Source: an uncultured Bacteroidales bacterium (lineage in GTDB: Bacteria; Bacteroidota; Bacteroidia; Bacteroidales; Paludibacteraceae). Taken from it: a stretch of DNA of 64,000 bases. Position 1 is the stretch's first letter. Each line of letters starts with the position of its first letter. This document shows, one piece after another, positions 8,098 through 17,408 of this stretch. A program made the position numbers and the translations under genes. The stretch spans positions 1-64,000 of the forward strand of contig ONHW01000002.1 in assembly GCA_900317745.1 (NCBI GenBank), read 5' to 3'. The notes under the pieces are model-generated. The model did not search any database and had not been told where the DNA came from. It saw nothing but the letters and a program-made list of their open reading frames with translations.

Positions 8098-10167
8098 TTA
8101 AATGGTTATTCGTATGATACCTTTGCCGTTGATACCCGGCATAGGGTAGTTGAGTATAACTTCGTATTGCTGGTTGAACATATTATTGATTTCAATGGCG
8201 AAATGCAGTCGTGGTCGGGTAGGTAAATCATAACTGATGCTCATATCATGCGTGTACCACGGCTGCTCGTGGTTGGCCGGTATATTCGCGCTATTATGAT
8301 AGCGCTCGCCCACATAGATGAACGCGTAGTTTACACTCAGTCCGTTCCATTGCAGGTTTACCGTCGCGCTGCCGCTGTGCCACGGGATATAGGCTATCTG
8401 TCCGCCGTAGGTCATCTCGCCCGGGTCGGTAAAGTCTTGTGCCTTTTGATAGGTGTACGCTGCGGCTACAGTCAGCAGCACCTCGTTTGTCAGGTCGAAC
8501 GTGCCGGAGGCATTCACGTCGCAGCCGCGGATCTCTACATACCCGAGGTTCATCATCTGCCAGCGGTACTGACCGTTGCCCTTGGGGATGGCTACGATCT
8601 TGTTCTTCACCTGGTTGAAGTACCCGTCAGCCTTGATGCTGAGCATTCGGCACACGCCTTCCTGCCAACGTTTGTCGTACTGCACACCACCGTCGTACTG
8701 GGTCGTATATTCAGGCAGAAGAGAGATGTTACCCACATCGGTGTAGTACAGGTCGTTGAACGTTGGCATGCGGAAGATGCGTTTATAGTAGGCGCGCAGG
8801 AAGAGCTCCTCGCTCAGGATAGGCTGATAGCTCACAAACACCGCCGGCGTGAACTGCGGTTTCTGCTTGTAGGCGGTCGGAGTGCTGAGGGTAGGCTGGT
8901 GGATCTTGTCGAAGATGAACGTACCCAGCACGGATGCCTGTGTTTTCAGGTACTTCCAGTACAGCTGCGTAGCCGCGGCTGCAAGCACGGTGTTGCGTTC
9001 GGGAAAGACGAAGTTGGCAAGGTTACCCTCCAGGTAGTTCCACTGCCAGTCGGCACTGAGCGAGACGTCCCAGTTCACATCGTTGTGCGGCACCAGACCT
9101 TTCACACCTACCACTGCCAATCGGTGCGCCATACTCAGGTAGATTTCCTGCTGGGTGAACGTATTGTCGATATACATCAGCGTAGTGTCGGGGTTGAGGT
9201 AACGCATCCGGTCGTTGCTGTACTTGGCGTTCACCTGCACGTCGTAACCTTTTGTCACGCGCTGGGTGTAGTTGCCCTGCGCAAATGCGTTTCTGTCCCA
9301 CTGCCGCTGGCTGTTCGTCCATACATTGTTCACTATTGCTCCGGGTATACCTTTCTCGCTCCGGTAGTAGTAACCCTTCACGTGCCACTTGCCTTCGGGC
9401 AGGTACCCGAACAGCCCGACCTCGGCTCTGCCTGCCTGCACATCGCCGTTCTGACGGACAGCGGTCGTGTCCCACGCAACAGCACCGCTCGGCAGTACCC
9501 TGCGGTAGCGGAAGTGATAACGCCCGTGGGCGTATGTATATTCGCCGCTTGCCGACAGATGGATATTGTCCGTCAGTTTCTGCTCGTACAGGATAGAGGG
9601 ATTAGCCAGCCCGAATGTGCCGGCTTTCATTGTGATGCTCAGGTTGTAGTTCTTGCCCGGTGTGAACTTCGGGCGGCGGGTCTTGATGTATAGTGTACCG
9701 GCACTGCCGTAATCCTTGGCGGGCTGGAATATCTCTGACTTCTGACCGTTGTACAGCGCCAGCTCCTCTATATTGTCCATCGAGAACTTACCCAGATCGA
9801 CTGTCCCGTTCTGTGCGTTGCCTATCTCTATGCCGTCGTAGAACACGCCGAGATGGTTCGTACCCATAGAGCGCACGTCGATCGTCTTCATGCCGCCTAC
9901 GCCGCCATAATCCTTGATCTGCACGCCCGAGAAGTACCGTGCTGCATCCGCCACGCTCTGCGTGGATAAACCCTCCAGCCGCGCACCGCTGAGCGTCTGC
10001 ACAGGTATAACAGGCTCCTCGCGCCGGCGTGCAGTCACCTCCACTTCATTCAGATTAAACTGATGAGTCAGGCTGTCAAGGTCAGATGCCGATACAACAG
10101 AAACGGCTTCTGCCTGAACAGCAGTGCACGCAACAAAAGACACTATGAATAGTAGCGAATGTTTCAT
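8098..10167 (-). CDS. btuB: TonB-dependent cobalamin receptor, BtuB type
   Basis: A 689-residue outer-membrane receptor. Signal peptide at 1-19; TonB-box-like segment LNEVEVTARRR near 40; plug domain about 45-160 with VADAARYFSGVQIKDYGG and FYDGIEIGNAQNG; then a beta-barrel to the C-terminal strand INGKGIIRITI. It would take up cobalamin using TonB energy. The substrate rests on context: the start codon lies 33 nt after a cobalamin riboswitch and the next gene is BtuG-like. Length is typical of Bacteroidota BtuB proteins. The inner-membrane transporter BtuCDF is not in the window. Confidence 0.88.
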   Translation of the reverse strand: MKHSLLFIVSFVACTAVQAEAVSVVSASDLDSLTHQFNLNEVEVTARRREEPVIPVQTLSGARLEGLSTQSVADAARYFSGVQIKDYGGVGGMKTIDVRSMGTNHLGVFYDGIEIGNAQNGTVDLGKFSMDNIEELALYNGQKSEIFQPAKDYGSAGTLYIKTRRPKFTPGKNYNLSITMKAGTFGLANPSILYEQKLTDNIHLSASGEYTYAHGRYHFRYRRVLPSGAVAWDTTAVRQNGDVQAGRAEVGLFGYLPEGKWHVKGYYYRSEKGIPGAIVNNVWTNSQRQWDRNAFAQGNYTQRVTKGYDVQVNAKYSNDRMRYLNPDTTLMYIDNTFTQQEIYLSMAHRLAVVGVKGLVPHNDVNWDVSLSADWQWNYLEGNLANFVFPERNTVLAAAATQLYWKYLKTQASVLGTFIFDKIHQPTLSTPTAYKQKPQFTPAVFVSYQPILSEELFLRAYYKRIFRMPTFNDLYYTDVGNISLLPEYTTQYDGGVQYDKRWQEGVCRMLSIKADGYFNQVKNKIVAIPKGNGQYRWQMMNLGYVEIRGCDVNASGTFDLTNEVLLTVAAAYTYQKAQDFTDPGEMTYGGQIAYIPWHSGSATVNLQWNGLSVNYAFIYVGERYHNSANIPANHEQPWYTHDMSISYDLPTRPRLHFAIEINNMFNQQYEVILNYPMPGINGKGIIRITI

Positions 10168-10200
10168 TCTGACTTCCTAATCCACGAGGAATACACGTCA

Positions 10201-10340
10201 ACGTACGCCAGGTCTTCTGGCTTACTCCGCGGTTCAGCGCCTTCCCGCCTACATGGCAGTGACGTAATGCCGAACCGTTGTCAGGAGATAACAGCAGCGG
10301 GTCTGCACAGGACTTGCACCTGTTTCCCTTAATCGTACGT
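10201..10340 (-). promoter_or_regulatory. Cobalamin riboswitch upstream of btuB
   Basis: Read on the minus strand the element has the conserved cobalamin-aptamer blocks: GGGAAACAGGTGCAAGTCC, a GTCACTGCC block (B12-box region), GGCGGGAAGGCG and GTAAGCCAGAAGACCTGGC. The ends pair (10201-10207 with 10334-10340, ACGTACG/CGTACGT) as the P1 stem. It is expected to switch off the btuB unit when adenosyl- or related cobalamins are abundant, probably by hiding the start region, since only 33 nt separate it from the ATG. Confidence 0.93.
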
Positions 10341-10345
10341 GGCAG

Positions 10346-10377
10346 CAAAGGTACAAAAAAAAATCCACATTTGCAAA
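10346..10377 (-). promoter_or_regulatory. Promoter of the btuB riboswitch unit
   Basis: On the minus strand TTTG (10374-10377) and TACCTTTG (10346-10353) are 20 nt apart. It lies just upstream of the riboswitch and inside the hairpin that ends the giant gene. Confidence 0.75.
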
Positions 10378-10398
10378 TTTATGTGGATTTTTTTTGTT
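10353..10398 (-). terminator. Terminator of the giant gene, overlapping a promoter
   Basis: A near-perfect inverted repeat: ACAAAAAAAAATCCACAT (10353-10370) and its complement from 10381, loop TTGCAAATTT. On the minus strand it follows the stop of the 2069-residue gene and ends in a T-run. The -33 element of the btuB promoter falls in the loop. Confidence 0.75.
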
Positions 10399-10417
10399 TA
10401 ATATGTGCGGAAACCAA

Positions 10418-13400
10418 TTACTTAACAAGTGCACCCTGTGTATTGAATTGTTTCCCGTCCGACGTAATGAGATACAATATACCATTCCTAATGCATTTGA
10501 CGGCCTTTTGCGAACCGTTGATGTTTTCTGCTCCTGTTGCCGGATCGTGCGTGGCAGCACCGAAGTTATCCAGGCAGAAGTAGGTCGGTGTGGTGAATCC
10601 GAATTGATCGGATTTGGTGGTGAACATCTCAAACTCCAGACGTGTCACAGCACCTAACCGGCTCAAGTCAAGCCATTTCCACTCCTTCATGGCAAAGCGC
10701 TCGCTTTCATTCGCACTGCGATAATCGGCAAGGTAGAACATCACTTCGCCTGTCAATGTCTCGCCATTGTACCCCTTGACGGTAAGGCTCAGGTAGTCAC
10801 CTTCGCCGAAGGCGTCGTTGGCATAATCACCATTCAGTATAGCGTCCAGAGTGTAAGCACTGTTCGTCACATAGAACCCGGTTATGGGCTTTGCCTCGGT
10901 TGTATAGGTCAGTGTGATCGGGTCTTTGTAGCCGGCATACCAACTTGACGGGGCTGAATAGTAAGCGATGGCAAAGTTGTCGCCTTCGTATGCACCGCCT
11001 GCAGCCGAGCGGAACTGATCAATCATGTATTCGCCGGTAGCTTCATTGGATTTGTCTGCACTGATTACGTAGCCGCTGAAGGCATTGTATGACTTGTTCG
11101 GCACATTGGCAAAGGCGTAACTGCCACTATACAGATACGTCTCTCCCCCGTCTGCCCATGCATCGTCAACCATCTTATGTCCGCTTTCGGGCAACGTATA
11201 TTCCTCAAAGGTAGCTGCATCGGCAGTCTCTACCCACACGTGTGCCGACACATAGGCATCCTGCCCGAACTTGTCTGTCACGTGGCAGATATACTCCGTT
11301 GCGCGTGTAGCATTGATGTTCAGCGTAGCCTCGTTGCCAATCTCATCGTTGCTGAACGCCGTGCGCCATGAGTAGGTATATGGCTTAGCCTGCTCATACT
11401 CGGTGGTTAACGTAGCTGTCAGCGAGAGAGCTGTTCCTGCTGCTACTGTTTGTTCGGCGATAGTATTCAGCATAACAGGACGCAGCGTCCAGAGTGTAGT
11501 GAATGACTCTGTGGCAGTAACCGCAGCAGCCGCGTCACCCAACGGCGAAAGAGTTACAACATACGCCTTGTAAGCCGTCTCTTCGTTCAGCCCCTTGATA
11601 GTAATACTTGCCTCGGCATCCTTTTGCAACGTCAGTTCGGCCCCTTGTGCTATAACGGTTTCAACACCCGGAGCCTCGGCATCGGCAGCCAGCACAAGCA
11701 CGCGTGCCGTACCGATATTATTCGCCTTGACTACTATATCCGCCAGACTATCCTTCACATTCAGCACAGCAGGGTACCCTTCTGCCAATGCCGGTACGCG
11801 GAACAAGTCGGCGTCGTACTCGTATGCTCCGATGGTAGGCGTAGCGGCACGGGTCTTGCCGGTGATGTCGGTGGTGACGGAGGCCATCACTTCGGCAGTC
11901 AGCAGACGGCCCTCGTTGGTCTCTTTCGGGATGAGGAGCGTTGCGGAAGCGAAAGTAACGGCTTCGTTCAGGTTTCCGTCCTCGTCAGTGGCACCCACTG
12001 CGGTCTTCCAGTCTGCAAAAGTGCCGACATTGGCGGTAGGCATACCGAAGGTTGCTTCCGGCGTATAGAGGATATTATGGCGGAAGACGGTATTGGCAAT
12101 CGAGCCGGCGTTCTTATAGCGGATTGCGTACCCCTTGCCTGAGGCTTGAATAATGTTGTTCACAAAGAGCGAACCTGCAACCGGCGCCGACTGGATATAG
12201 ACCGGCGAAGCGGCTGTACCTTCCGCATGGAGCACAATCGTGTTGTGCGCAACCAGCAGTTTAGGCAGGTTGGAATTGAGATTGACGGCATAGGACGCGT
12301 AGGTGGAAGCGTTGGCTGCATAGATTGTATTGTTGATAACAAACAGCACGGCGTTCTCCTTGTCCTGATAGCTGTTTGGACGGAAATAGAGCGCCTGGTA
12401 GTTCAGGTTGTCCGAAGCCTCGGCAGTCATGTAAATATCATTGCCGGCAATGACAGCCGTGTCGCCAATCAAGAGCCAGTCAATAGCCGCGCAGTTGCTC
12501 TTCTTTACTTCTGTACGGAAAGTATTGTTGAGCACCTGCAGTTTGCTTACTGCATCGCCGTAGAGCATCTGGTTACCTTGGTTGCGGAAGGTATTCCGGC
12601 TAATGAGCATGTTCTGCTGTAGGGGGTCAGCCGCAGCCTTGTGCCCAGTTACGTGGAGACCCATATATCCGCCCTCCAGCACACTGTTAGTAAGAGCAAA
12701 ATCATTATTGTAATTGTTCTCCCCTGCGTCCACGGAAAGCAAATCCAGACGCATGGTATATTCTGTCATCCGTTCGGCGTAGATGCGGCAACTGTCAATC
12801 GTCACATGCGTAGCGGCATTGCGTACAATGACCACCGCCGGGCTCTGGTTGGAAGTATAGGTGGAGGTGAAGGAGAGACCTTTGAGGGTCACATAGTCGG
12901 CACCATCAATGGTGAAGACACCCTTCTCGGCGGTCAGCGTGTTGTGGTATTGGTAGGTCACGTCGTTGTATTTTCCGGAAAGCGAACGGATAGTAATGGT
13001 GTTCGCTGCACCGGCGCCGTTGATTTCAGGCACAGTGACTTGTTCTGTGTATGTCCCCGGTTCGACAGCTATCTCTACCGCGCCGTCCATGCCGATGGTG
13101 CTGATGGCTTGGAGCGCCGCTGTGAGGGTGGGGTAATCCGCCAGCGCACTCGCTCCGACACGGTAGAAGCCATGTGCGCCGCTGACCACATTGATGGAGA
13201 CAGCGGCTGTGCCCTGCGGAGCTATCTTCTGCTCGCCCAGCACCACGTTATCCAGCGTGAGCGACACAACATTACCTACCTCTGCATCGGCATCCACAGA
13301 GCCTACGAACCAGAAGTAATAAACGCCCTTCTCGTCCATGACATAACTATCGGTAAACTCATTCGCGGTAGAGAACGTGGTGGAATGGCCGGTAGCGTAT

Positions 13401-16400
13401 ATATGGCGGTCGATGAGAAGGTCCGAAGTTGTCTGTTCAAAGGCGGTAATGGTAAGCGGTGTGCGGTCGCCGGAGACATAGACAGCCGCTCGCATCAGAC
13501 GGATGTCGCCTGTTCCTTTGGTAGCCTCCGCCGGTGCCATCGGTGTAACGAGTACCGAGTCAACCGTGAGATTGGTCAACAAATGTTGGCGTACCTCTAC
13601 CTCAAAGCCTCTCATCCGGCTGGACGGCATCTTGACATAAACAGTCAGTGAACCATCCGCAGCACGAGAGATGACACTCTCATTTTCTGCCGGCTTGGAG
13701 TACATACCGTATTTCTTATCCGAGGTGGCCTCGGTGTCATAGGCGTTGGCGTAATAAATATGGAATGGATCGCCGGAGAGATAAGCGACATCAAAGTCTT
13801 TGAATACCAACTCTACGGCATAGCCTTCGGTAGCCGGCACGAAAGTGATATATCCCTCGAAATTTGCGGTGTAGTTCTCGTCCGCTCCGCCGTCGTCATA
13901 GAACATCAGGCTGTTTTCGCCGATGGTCACTGTGCCGTTGTCCCCGGCTTGCAGGTAACGCACGTTCTTCACCGTACGGCTGCCTTCGGGATCGCCGTCG
14001 GCAATGGCTTGGGCATTGCCGCTCAGAGTAACACTCTTCAGTGCGGCATCAACAGCAGTCTCGACCGTAGCATCGGCTTTGATGTCTGCAGCAACGACAA
14101 AAGCATTGTCGTATTCAGCGAGTGTAGCAGGTGTCTCCAATGTCAGTGTCACCTGTGCCGCTGCGGCAGCCTGTGCCAGCACGTTCTCGCCTTGCAGCAG
14201 ATAGATAGTCTCAACATTGTTTTCCGTGCCTTTCATGTCAACGGTCAGTGCATCCATGGTCAGCGGATTGAGCGTACCCAAGGTTTGCAGGTTGATGTCC
14301 AGAAGTGCTGCTTTCTGTTCTCCCAACTGTACAAGTTTCGAGCTCGCCTGACTAACGCTGACAGACTCCAACTGCATGTTCTGCAACTTGTATTCCTTGA
14401 CTGTCGCATGCCACCCCTCGCCATTGTAATATGTGGAGGTCGTGTTGGGGTTGAATACGATAGTGATCGCGCCGTCGGCTGCCGTAGAACGAATCTGCGT
14501 AGGTTTCTTGCCGTTGGCATCCAGTTCCCATAGTTTGTCACCACTCGTGCCTTCGCCTGCATATACAATATATTTAGCGCGCGTGCCGTAATAGGAACTT
14601 GAGGAATAATAGGCATCAAAGTCCGCATAATCTATCTGGATGACGTACCCCTCATGTATCGGCTTGAATACCACCGTCTGGTCGCAATCCTCGGCTTTGT
14701 ACTTCGTGCTGTACTCGTTGGCTACGGTATGGGTATATTGCCACTCGCCCTGAATGTTAAATACCTGACTGCCACACGCCTGTACGGCTTCGTTCTTGAT
14801 GGTCAGTTGTCCGTCAGCCGCAGCGAACGAGGCATACTCCGTGCCGTTGGTGAACAGCAGTTTCTCAAGTGCCACATCTACAGTCATGCCATTCTCAGCC
14901 AAGGTGTGGATGTCATATACGAGCCACAGGTAGTTCTCACCCTCGCGGAAACTTACGCTGTTGGTGGCTGCCAGTGTTACTTTGTTGTCAGCGATGGCTA
15001 CCTCACCCAATAGGTTGCTTGTAGCAAAACTGTTGCTCTTGGTGTAGTACAGCTTGGCTTTGGCGAGTTGCGTATTGGTATTGTTGGTATTGAACTGCAA
15101 CTCCTTCACTGCCAGAGCCGGCTCAGTCTCTACTGTTGTCACCTTCAGCGAGGCTATCAGCACATCTTCTGCTCCGGCTGATACGGTGGTGCCGGTCTGC
15201 TTGGTTGCCTCTACACCGCTTACCGTCATAGCCTGAGGCATGAACTCACTGACTACGGCTTCCCAACCGGATTTGAGGTTGGAGTCGTAAGATATATTGT
15301 TCTTGTGCGTGATCGTCAGTTTGCCGTCAGCGGCGGTACTCTTGATCACAATGTCCGACTTGCTTGATGCCTCTGCATGCGTCAGTTGCCACAACAGGTC
15401 TTTTTCGTCCGTGCTGTTGCCATTATACACCTTGATATAATCGACATACCCCGTAGAGTTGGCTGCATAATCGGTGTAGAAGACATCTATCTCCTTAAAC
15501 GTCAACTGCACTTTCTTTCCATCCGTGGCAGGCGCGAACACTACCTTACCGTCAAAGCCCTTGACAACCTTGCCGTCCTTACCGCCTTCGTCGTAGAACT
15601 TTGTGTCCTGTGCGATGCTATAGGTTGCATCCGTAGCCATCAGGTACATCGGCTGTACCATCAGTGTGACAGCCGCAGCCGGAGTAAATGCCGTAAATCC
15701 GCCTGCTGTGGCAATGCCGGTCACATTCACCGATGCTGTCGCATTGAATGCTGCCGAAGTCATAACATCACCGCCCAGACAGAACAGGTTCGCACCATTG
15801 CTCAGCGAGTACGCGTCAGTCAGGGTATAGGTATATACCCCTTCCGATTCAGTAATAGTACCTGCCACTTCGGTCAAACCTGCCACAGAGGCTGACTGAC
15901 CGGCATACAGTTTCAGAGCGGTAGCATCAATCACCGCTGCATTGGTGCATGTAAAAGTCAGCGATTGCAGTTTGTCGGGTGAAGAGTAGCCCTCTGTCGT
16001 TATTCCAAATCCTGCTACACCTACGCCCTGCTTGCCTGCCCAAATCTCACCGTCTACAAAATCGTTATTACCCGAAGCGGCCTTGACGGTCATGCTCTCC
16101 AGCAACACCTCCTCAACCGTAGCTTTCCAATAGGACTCTTTTGGGGAAGGATCTTTTGAATACAAGCACACCGACAGACAGCCGTCCGCCGAACCGGAGA
16201 TATACGTCGGCAGCGGGGTGACAGTACCGTCACCGGGAATGTAAGCAATCTGGTTTGCATTTTCAGCAAATCTGCCAGACGGATTGCCACTCGTGGGATA
16301 CGTTGTCCCATCTACATCATACTGACCGTTGTAAAGACGCAAGTACACATCATACGAGGCACTATACCTGGTCAGGTTCAACTCCTCAAAACTTATCTTA

Positions 16401-16627
16401 ATCGAATAGCCCTCTGTGGCAGGCTTGAAGATAACTGTTGAGAATGCTGATTGGGTAAAATGAGTATCTGCTCCCTTGAAATCATAAAAGGTTATCGGAG
16501 CATCTTTCGACACCACTTTTGTGTCGTAACCATACTGCGGCATCAGGTAATCCTCAGCTGCCGCTGTGCCGCTTAGCCAACTCATGGCAAAGACGGCAAA
16601 ATACATAAGTAGTTTTTTCATAAGCAT
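10418..16627 (-). CDS. Giant riboswitch-controlled T9SS protein with DUF4465 domain
   Basis: A 2069-residue secreted protein. After a signal peptide (to about 25) come four CUB-like domains (about 35-175, 327-462, 624-746, 892-1020). They alternate with segments resembling the BNR-associated N-terminal domain of sialidases (phrases like SFREGENYLWLVYDI). Residues about 1150-1605 look like a right-handed beta-helix (LTAALQAI...PGTYTEQVTVP, ends TPTIGAYEYD). A fibronectin-III segment, an Ig/PKD-like segment and a DUF4465 domain (about 1803-2023, ending WKWLDLSRLG...TTPTYFCLDNFG) follow. The last 30 residues are a T9SS tail (NGILYLITSDGKQFNTQGAL). A cobalamin riboswitch and its own promoter lie upstream. 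The DUF4465 domain matches the lipoprotein at 4937, so a role in surface B12 capture is likely but unproven. Confidence 0.8.
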   Translation of the reverse strand: MLMKKLLMYFAVFAMSWLSGTAAAEDYLMPQYGYDTKVVSKDAPITFYDFKGADTHFTQSAFSTVIFKPATEGYSIKISFEELNLTRYSASYDVYLRLYNGQYDVDGTTYPTSGNPSGRFAENANQIAYIPGDGTVTPLPTYISGSADGCLSVCLYSKDPSPKESYWKATVEEVLLESMTVKAASGNNDFVDGEIWAGKQGVGVAGFGITTEGYSSPDKLQSLTFTCTNAAVIDATALKLYAGQSASVAGLTEVAGTITESEGVYTYTLTDAYSLSNGANLFCLGGDVMTSAAFNATASVNVTGIATAGGFTAFTPAAAVTLMVQPMYLMATDATYSIAQDTKFYDEGGKDGKVVKGFDGKVVFAPATDGKKVQLTFKEIDVFYTDYAANSTGYVDYIKVYNGNSTDEKDLLWQLTHAEASSKSDIVIKSTAADGKLTITHKNNISYDSNLKSGWEAVVSEFMPQAMTVSGVEATKQTGTTVSAGAEDVLIASLKVTTVETEPALAVKELQFNTNNTNTQLAKAKLYYTKSNSFATSNLLGEVAIADNKVTLAATNSVSFREGENYLWLVYDIHTLAENGMTVDVALEKLLFTNGTEYASFAAADGQLTIKNEAVQACGSQVFNIQGEWQYTHTVANEYSTKYKAEDCDQTVVFKPIHEGYVIQIDYADFDAYYSSSSYYGTRAKYIVYAGEGTSGDKLWELDANGKKPTQIRSTAADGAITIVFNPNTTSTYYNGEGWHATVKEYKLQNMQLESVSVSQASSKLVQLGEQKAALLDINLQTLGTLNPLTMDALTVDMKGTENNVETIYLLQGENVLAQAAAAAQVTLTLETPATLAEYDNAFVVAADIKADATVETAVDAALKSVTLSGNAQAIADGDPEGSRTVKNVRYLQAGDNGTVTIGENSLMFYDDGGADENYTANFEGYITFVPATEGYAVELVFKDFDVAYLSGDPFHIYYANAYDTEATSDKKYGMYSKPAENESVISRAADGSLTVYVKMPSSRMRGFEVEVRQHLLTNLTVDSVLVTPMAPAEATKGTGDIRLMRAAVYVSGDRTPLTITAFEQTTSDLLIDRHIYATGHSTTFSTANEFTDSYVMDEKGVYYFWFVGSVDADAEVGNVVSLTLDNVVLGEQKIAPQGTAAVSINVVSGAHGFYRVGASALADYPTLTAALQAISTIGMDGAVEIAVEPGTYTEQVTVPEINGAGAANTITIRSLSGKYNDVTYQYHNTLTAEKGVFTIDGADYVTLKGLSFTSTYTSNQSPAVVIVRNAATHVTIDSCRIYAERMTEYTMRLDLLSVDAGENNYNNDFALTNSVLEGGYMGLHVTGHKAAADPLQQNMLISRNTFRNQGNQMLYGDAVSKLQVLNNTFRTEVKKSNCAAIDWLLIGDTAVIAGNDIYMTAEASDNLNYQALYFRPNSYQDKENAVLFVINNTIYAANASTYASYAVNLNSNLPKLLVAHNTIVLHAEGTAASPVYIQSAPVAGSLFVNNIIQASGKGYAIRYKNAGSIANTVFRHNILYTPEATFGMPTANVGTFADWKTAVGATDEDGNLNEAVTFASATLLIPKETNEGRLLTAEVMASVTTDITGKTRAATPTIGAYEYDADLFRVPALAEGYPAVLNVKDSLADIVVKANNIGTARVLVLAADAEAPGVETVIAQGAELTLQKDAEASITIKGLNEETAYKAYVVTLSPLGDAAAAVTATESFTTLWTLRPVMLNTIAEQTVAAGTALSLTATLTTEYEQAKPYTYSWRTAFSNDEIGNEATLNINATRATEYICHVTDKFGQDAYVSAHVWVETADAATFEEYTLPESGHKMVDDAWADGGETYLYSGSYAFANVPNKSYNAFSGYVISADKSNEATGEYMIDQFRSAAGGAYEGDNFAIAYYSAPSSWYAGYKDPITLTYTTEAKPITGFYVTNSAYTLDAILNGDYANDAFGEGDYLSLTVKGYNGETLTGEVMFYLADYRSANESERFAMKEWKWLDLSRLGAVTRLEFEMFTTKSDQFGFTTPTYFCLDNFGAATHDPATGAENINGSQKAVKCIRNGILYLITSDGKQFNTQGALVK

Positions 16628-16887
16628 ATCATTGTTTTATTCACCTTTCACCTTTCACTTTCCCAACAAGACCTCAGGGGCAGCCTGCCTCACGGCAAGT
16701 TGCTCCTGCATAACACCCAATAATGATTGGCAGAAGAAATGATGAGTGTATGTTGTCCTGTTGCGCATTGTGCATTGCATTACTTGCGTCACAAGACTAC
16801 ACTATCGAACCATACACACGTGAAAACTGCGCAGAATATGCGCTGCTGTATTCGTTCGTCTCCAGTCCGCGGGAGTCTTGTGAACGC
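16628..16887 (-). other. Leader between riboswitch 2 and the giant gene
   Basis: About 260 nt without a convincing gene; the btuB leader has only 33 nt here. Just before the start codon is a short repeat (plus strand ACCTTTC three times, 16637-16660). A stem is possible around GCAGCCTGCC...GGCAAGTTGC, but no T-run terminator is evident. How the riboswitch acts here is not visible. Confidence 0.4.
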
Positions 16888-17030
16888 TCGGCTATGGCAG
16901 GTCTTCTGGCTTACTCCGCGGTTCAGCGCCTTCCCGCCTCAATGGCAGTGACGTAATGCTGAACCGTTGTCAGGAGATAACAGCAGCGGGTCTGCACAGG
17001 ACTTGCACCTGTTTCCCTCTTAGCTCTTGC
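16888..17030 (-). promoter_or_regulatory. Second cobalamin riboswitch, upstream of the giant gene
   Basis: The core (about 16895-17018) is almost identical to the riboswitch at 10201: same GGGAAACAGGTGCAAGTCC, GTCACTGCC, GGCGGGAAGGCG and GTAAGCCAGAAGACCTGCC blocks on the minus strand. Its flanks differ, so the end stem is not shared. The near identity of the core suggests a fairly recent duplication or conversion. Confidence 0.92.
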
Positions 17031-17110
17031 ACATGGCAAGAGAACCGTAGTCGGTATGTAAATTGCTCTGCGGAGTATGCTCATACACGCATTTTCCGCA
17101 AAAGTGACTG

Positions 17111-17142
17111 CAAAGTTAAGCATTTTTTTGCAATAAAGCAAA
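17111..17142 (-). promoter_or_regulatory. Promoter of the second riboswitch unit
   Basis: Minus strand TTTG (17139-17142) and TAACTTTG (17111-17118), 20-nt spacing, about 80 nt upstream of the aptamer. Confidence 0.7.
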
Positions 17143-17236
17143 TAAATCGTTCAAATTTTGCCAAATTGAAATTTCTACGTTGAAAAATAGTGGTATGAAT
17201 AGCACACTTTACCTCGAAGATGGATCGAACATGCTC

Positions 17237-17267
17237 CGATAATGGCCCGATCGAACGGAACGTTTTT
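17237..17267 (-). repeat. 31-bp inverted repeat, left copy
   Basis: Identical, in reverse orientation, to 22517-22547. Contains TTCGATCGGGCCATTATCG. The pair brackets the dacB-birA-rfbB-cca block. The left copy lies between the riboswitch promoter and the dacB promoter, in about 200 bp with nothing else recognised. Confidence 0.85.
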
Positions 17268-17340
17268 GCTAAAAAATCCAACTGCAGAGATATAAAAACA
17301 TCGGACTTTGGCAAGTATTTCCCGAAAAATACTGCAAAAA

Positions 17341-17372
17341 TTTGGAAAAGTCAAATATTTTTACTATATTTG
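17341..17372 (+). promoter_or_regulatory. Promoter of the dacB-birA unit
   Basis: TTTG 17341-17344 and TATATTTG 17365-17372, 20-nt spacing, 36 nt before the dacB ATG. Confidence 0.65.
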
Positions 17373-17408
17373 TAGGCTCTTTTGGTAAAGAGGTACAAGT
17401 TATAGCAC

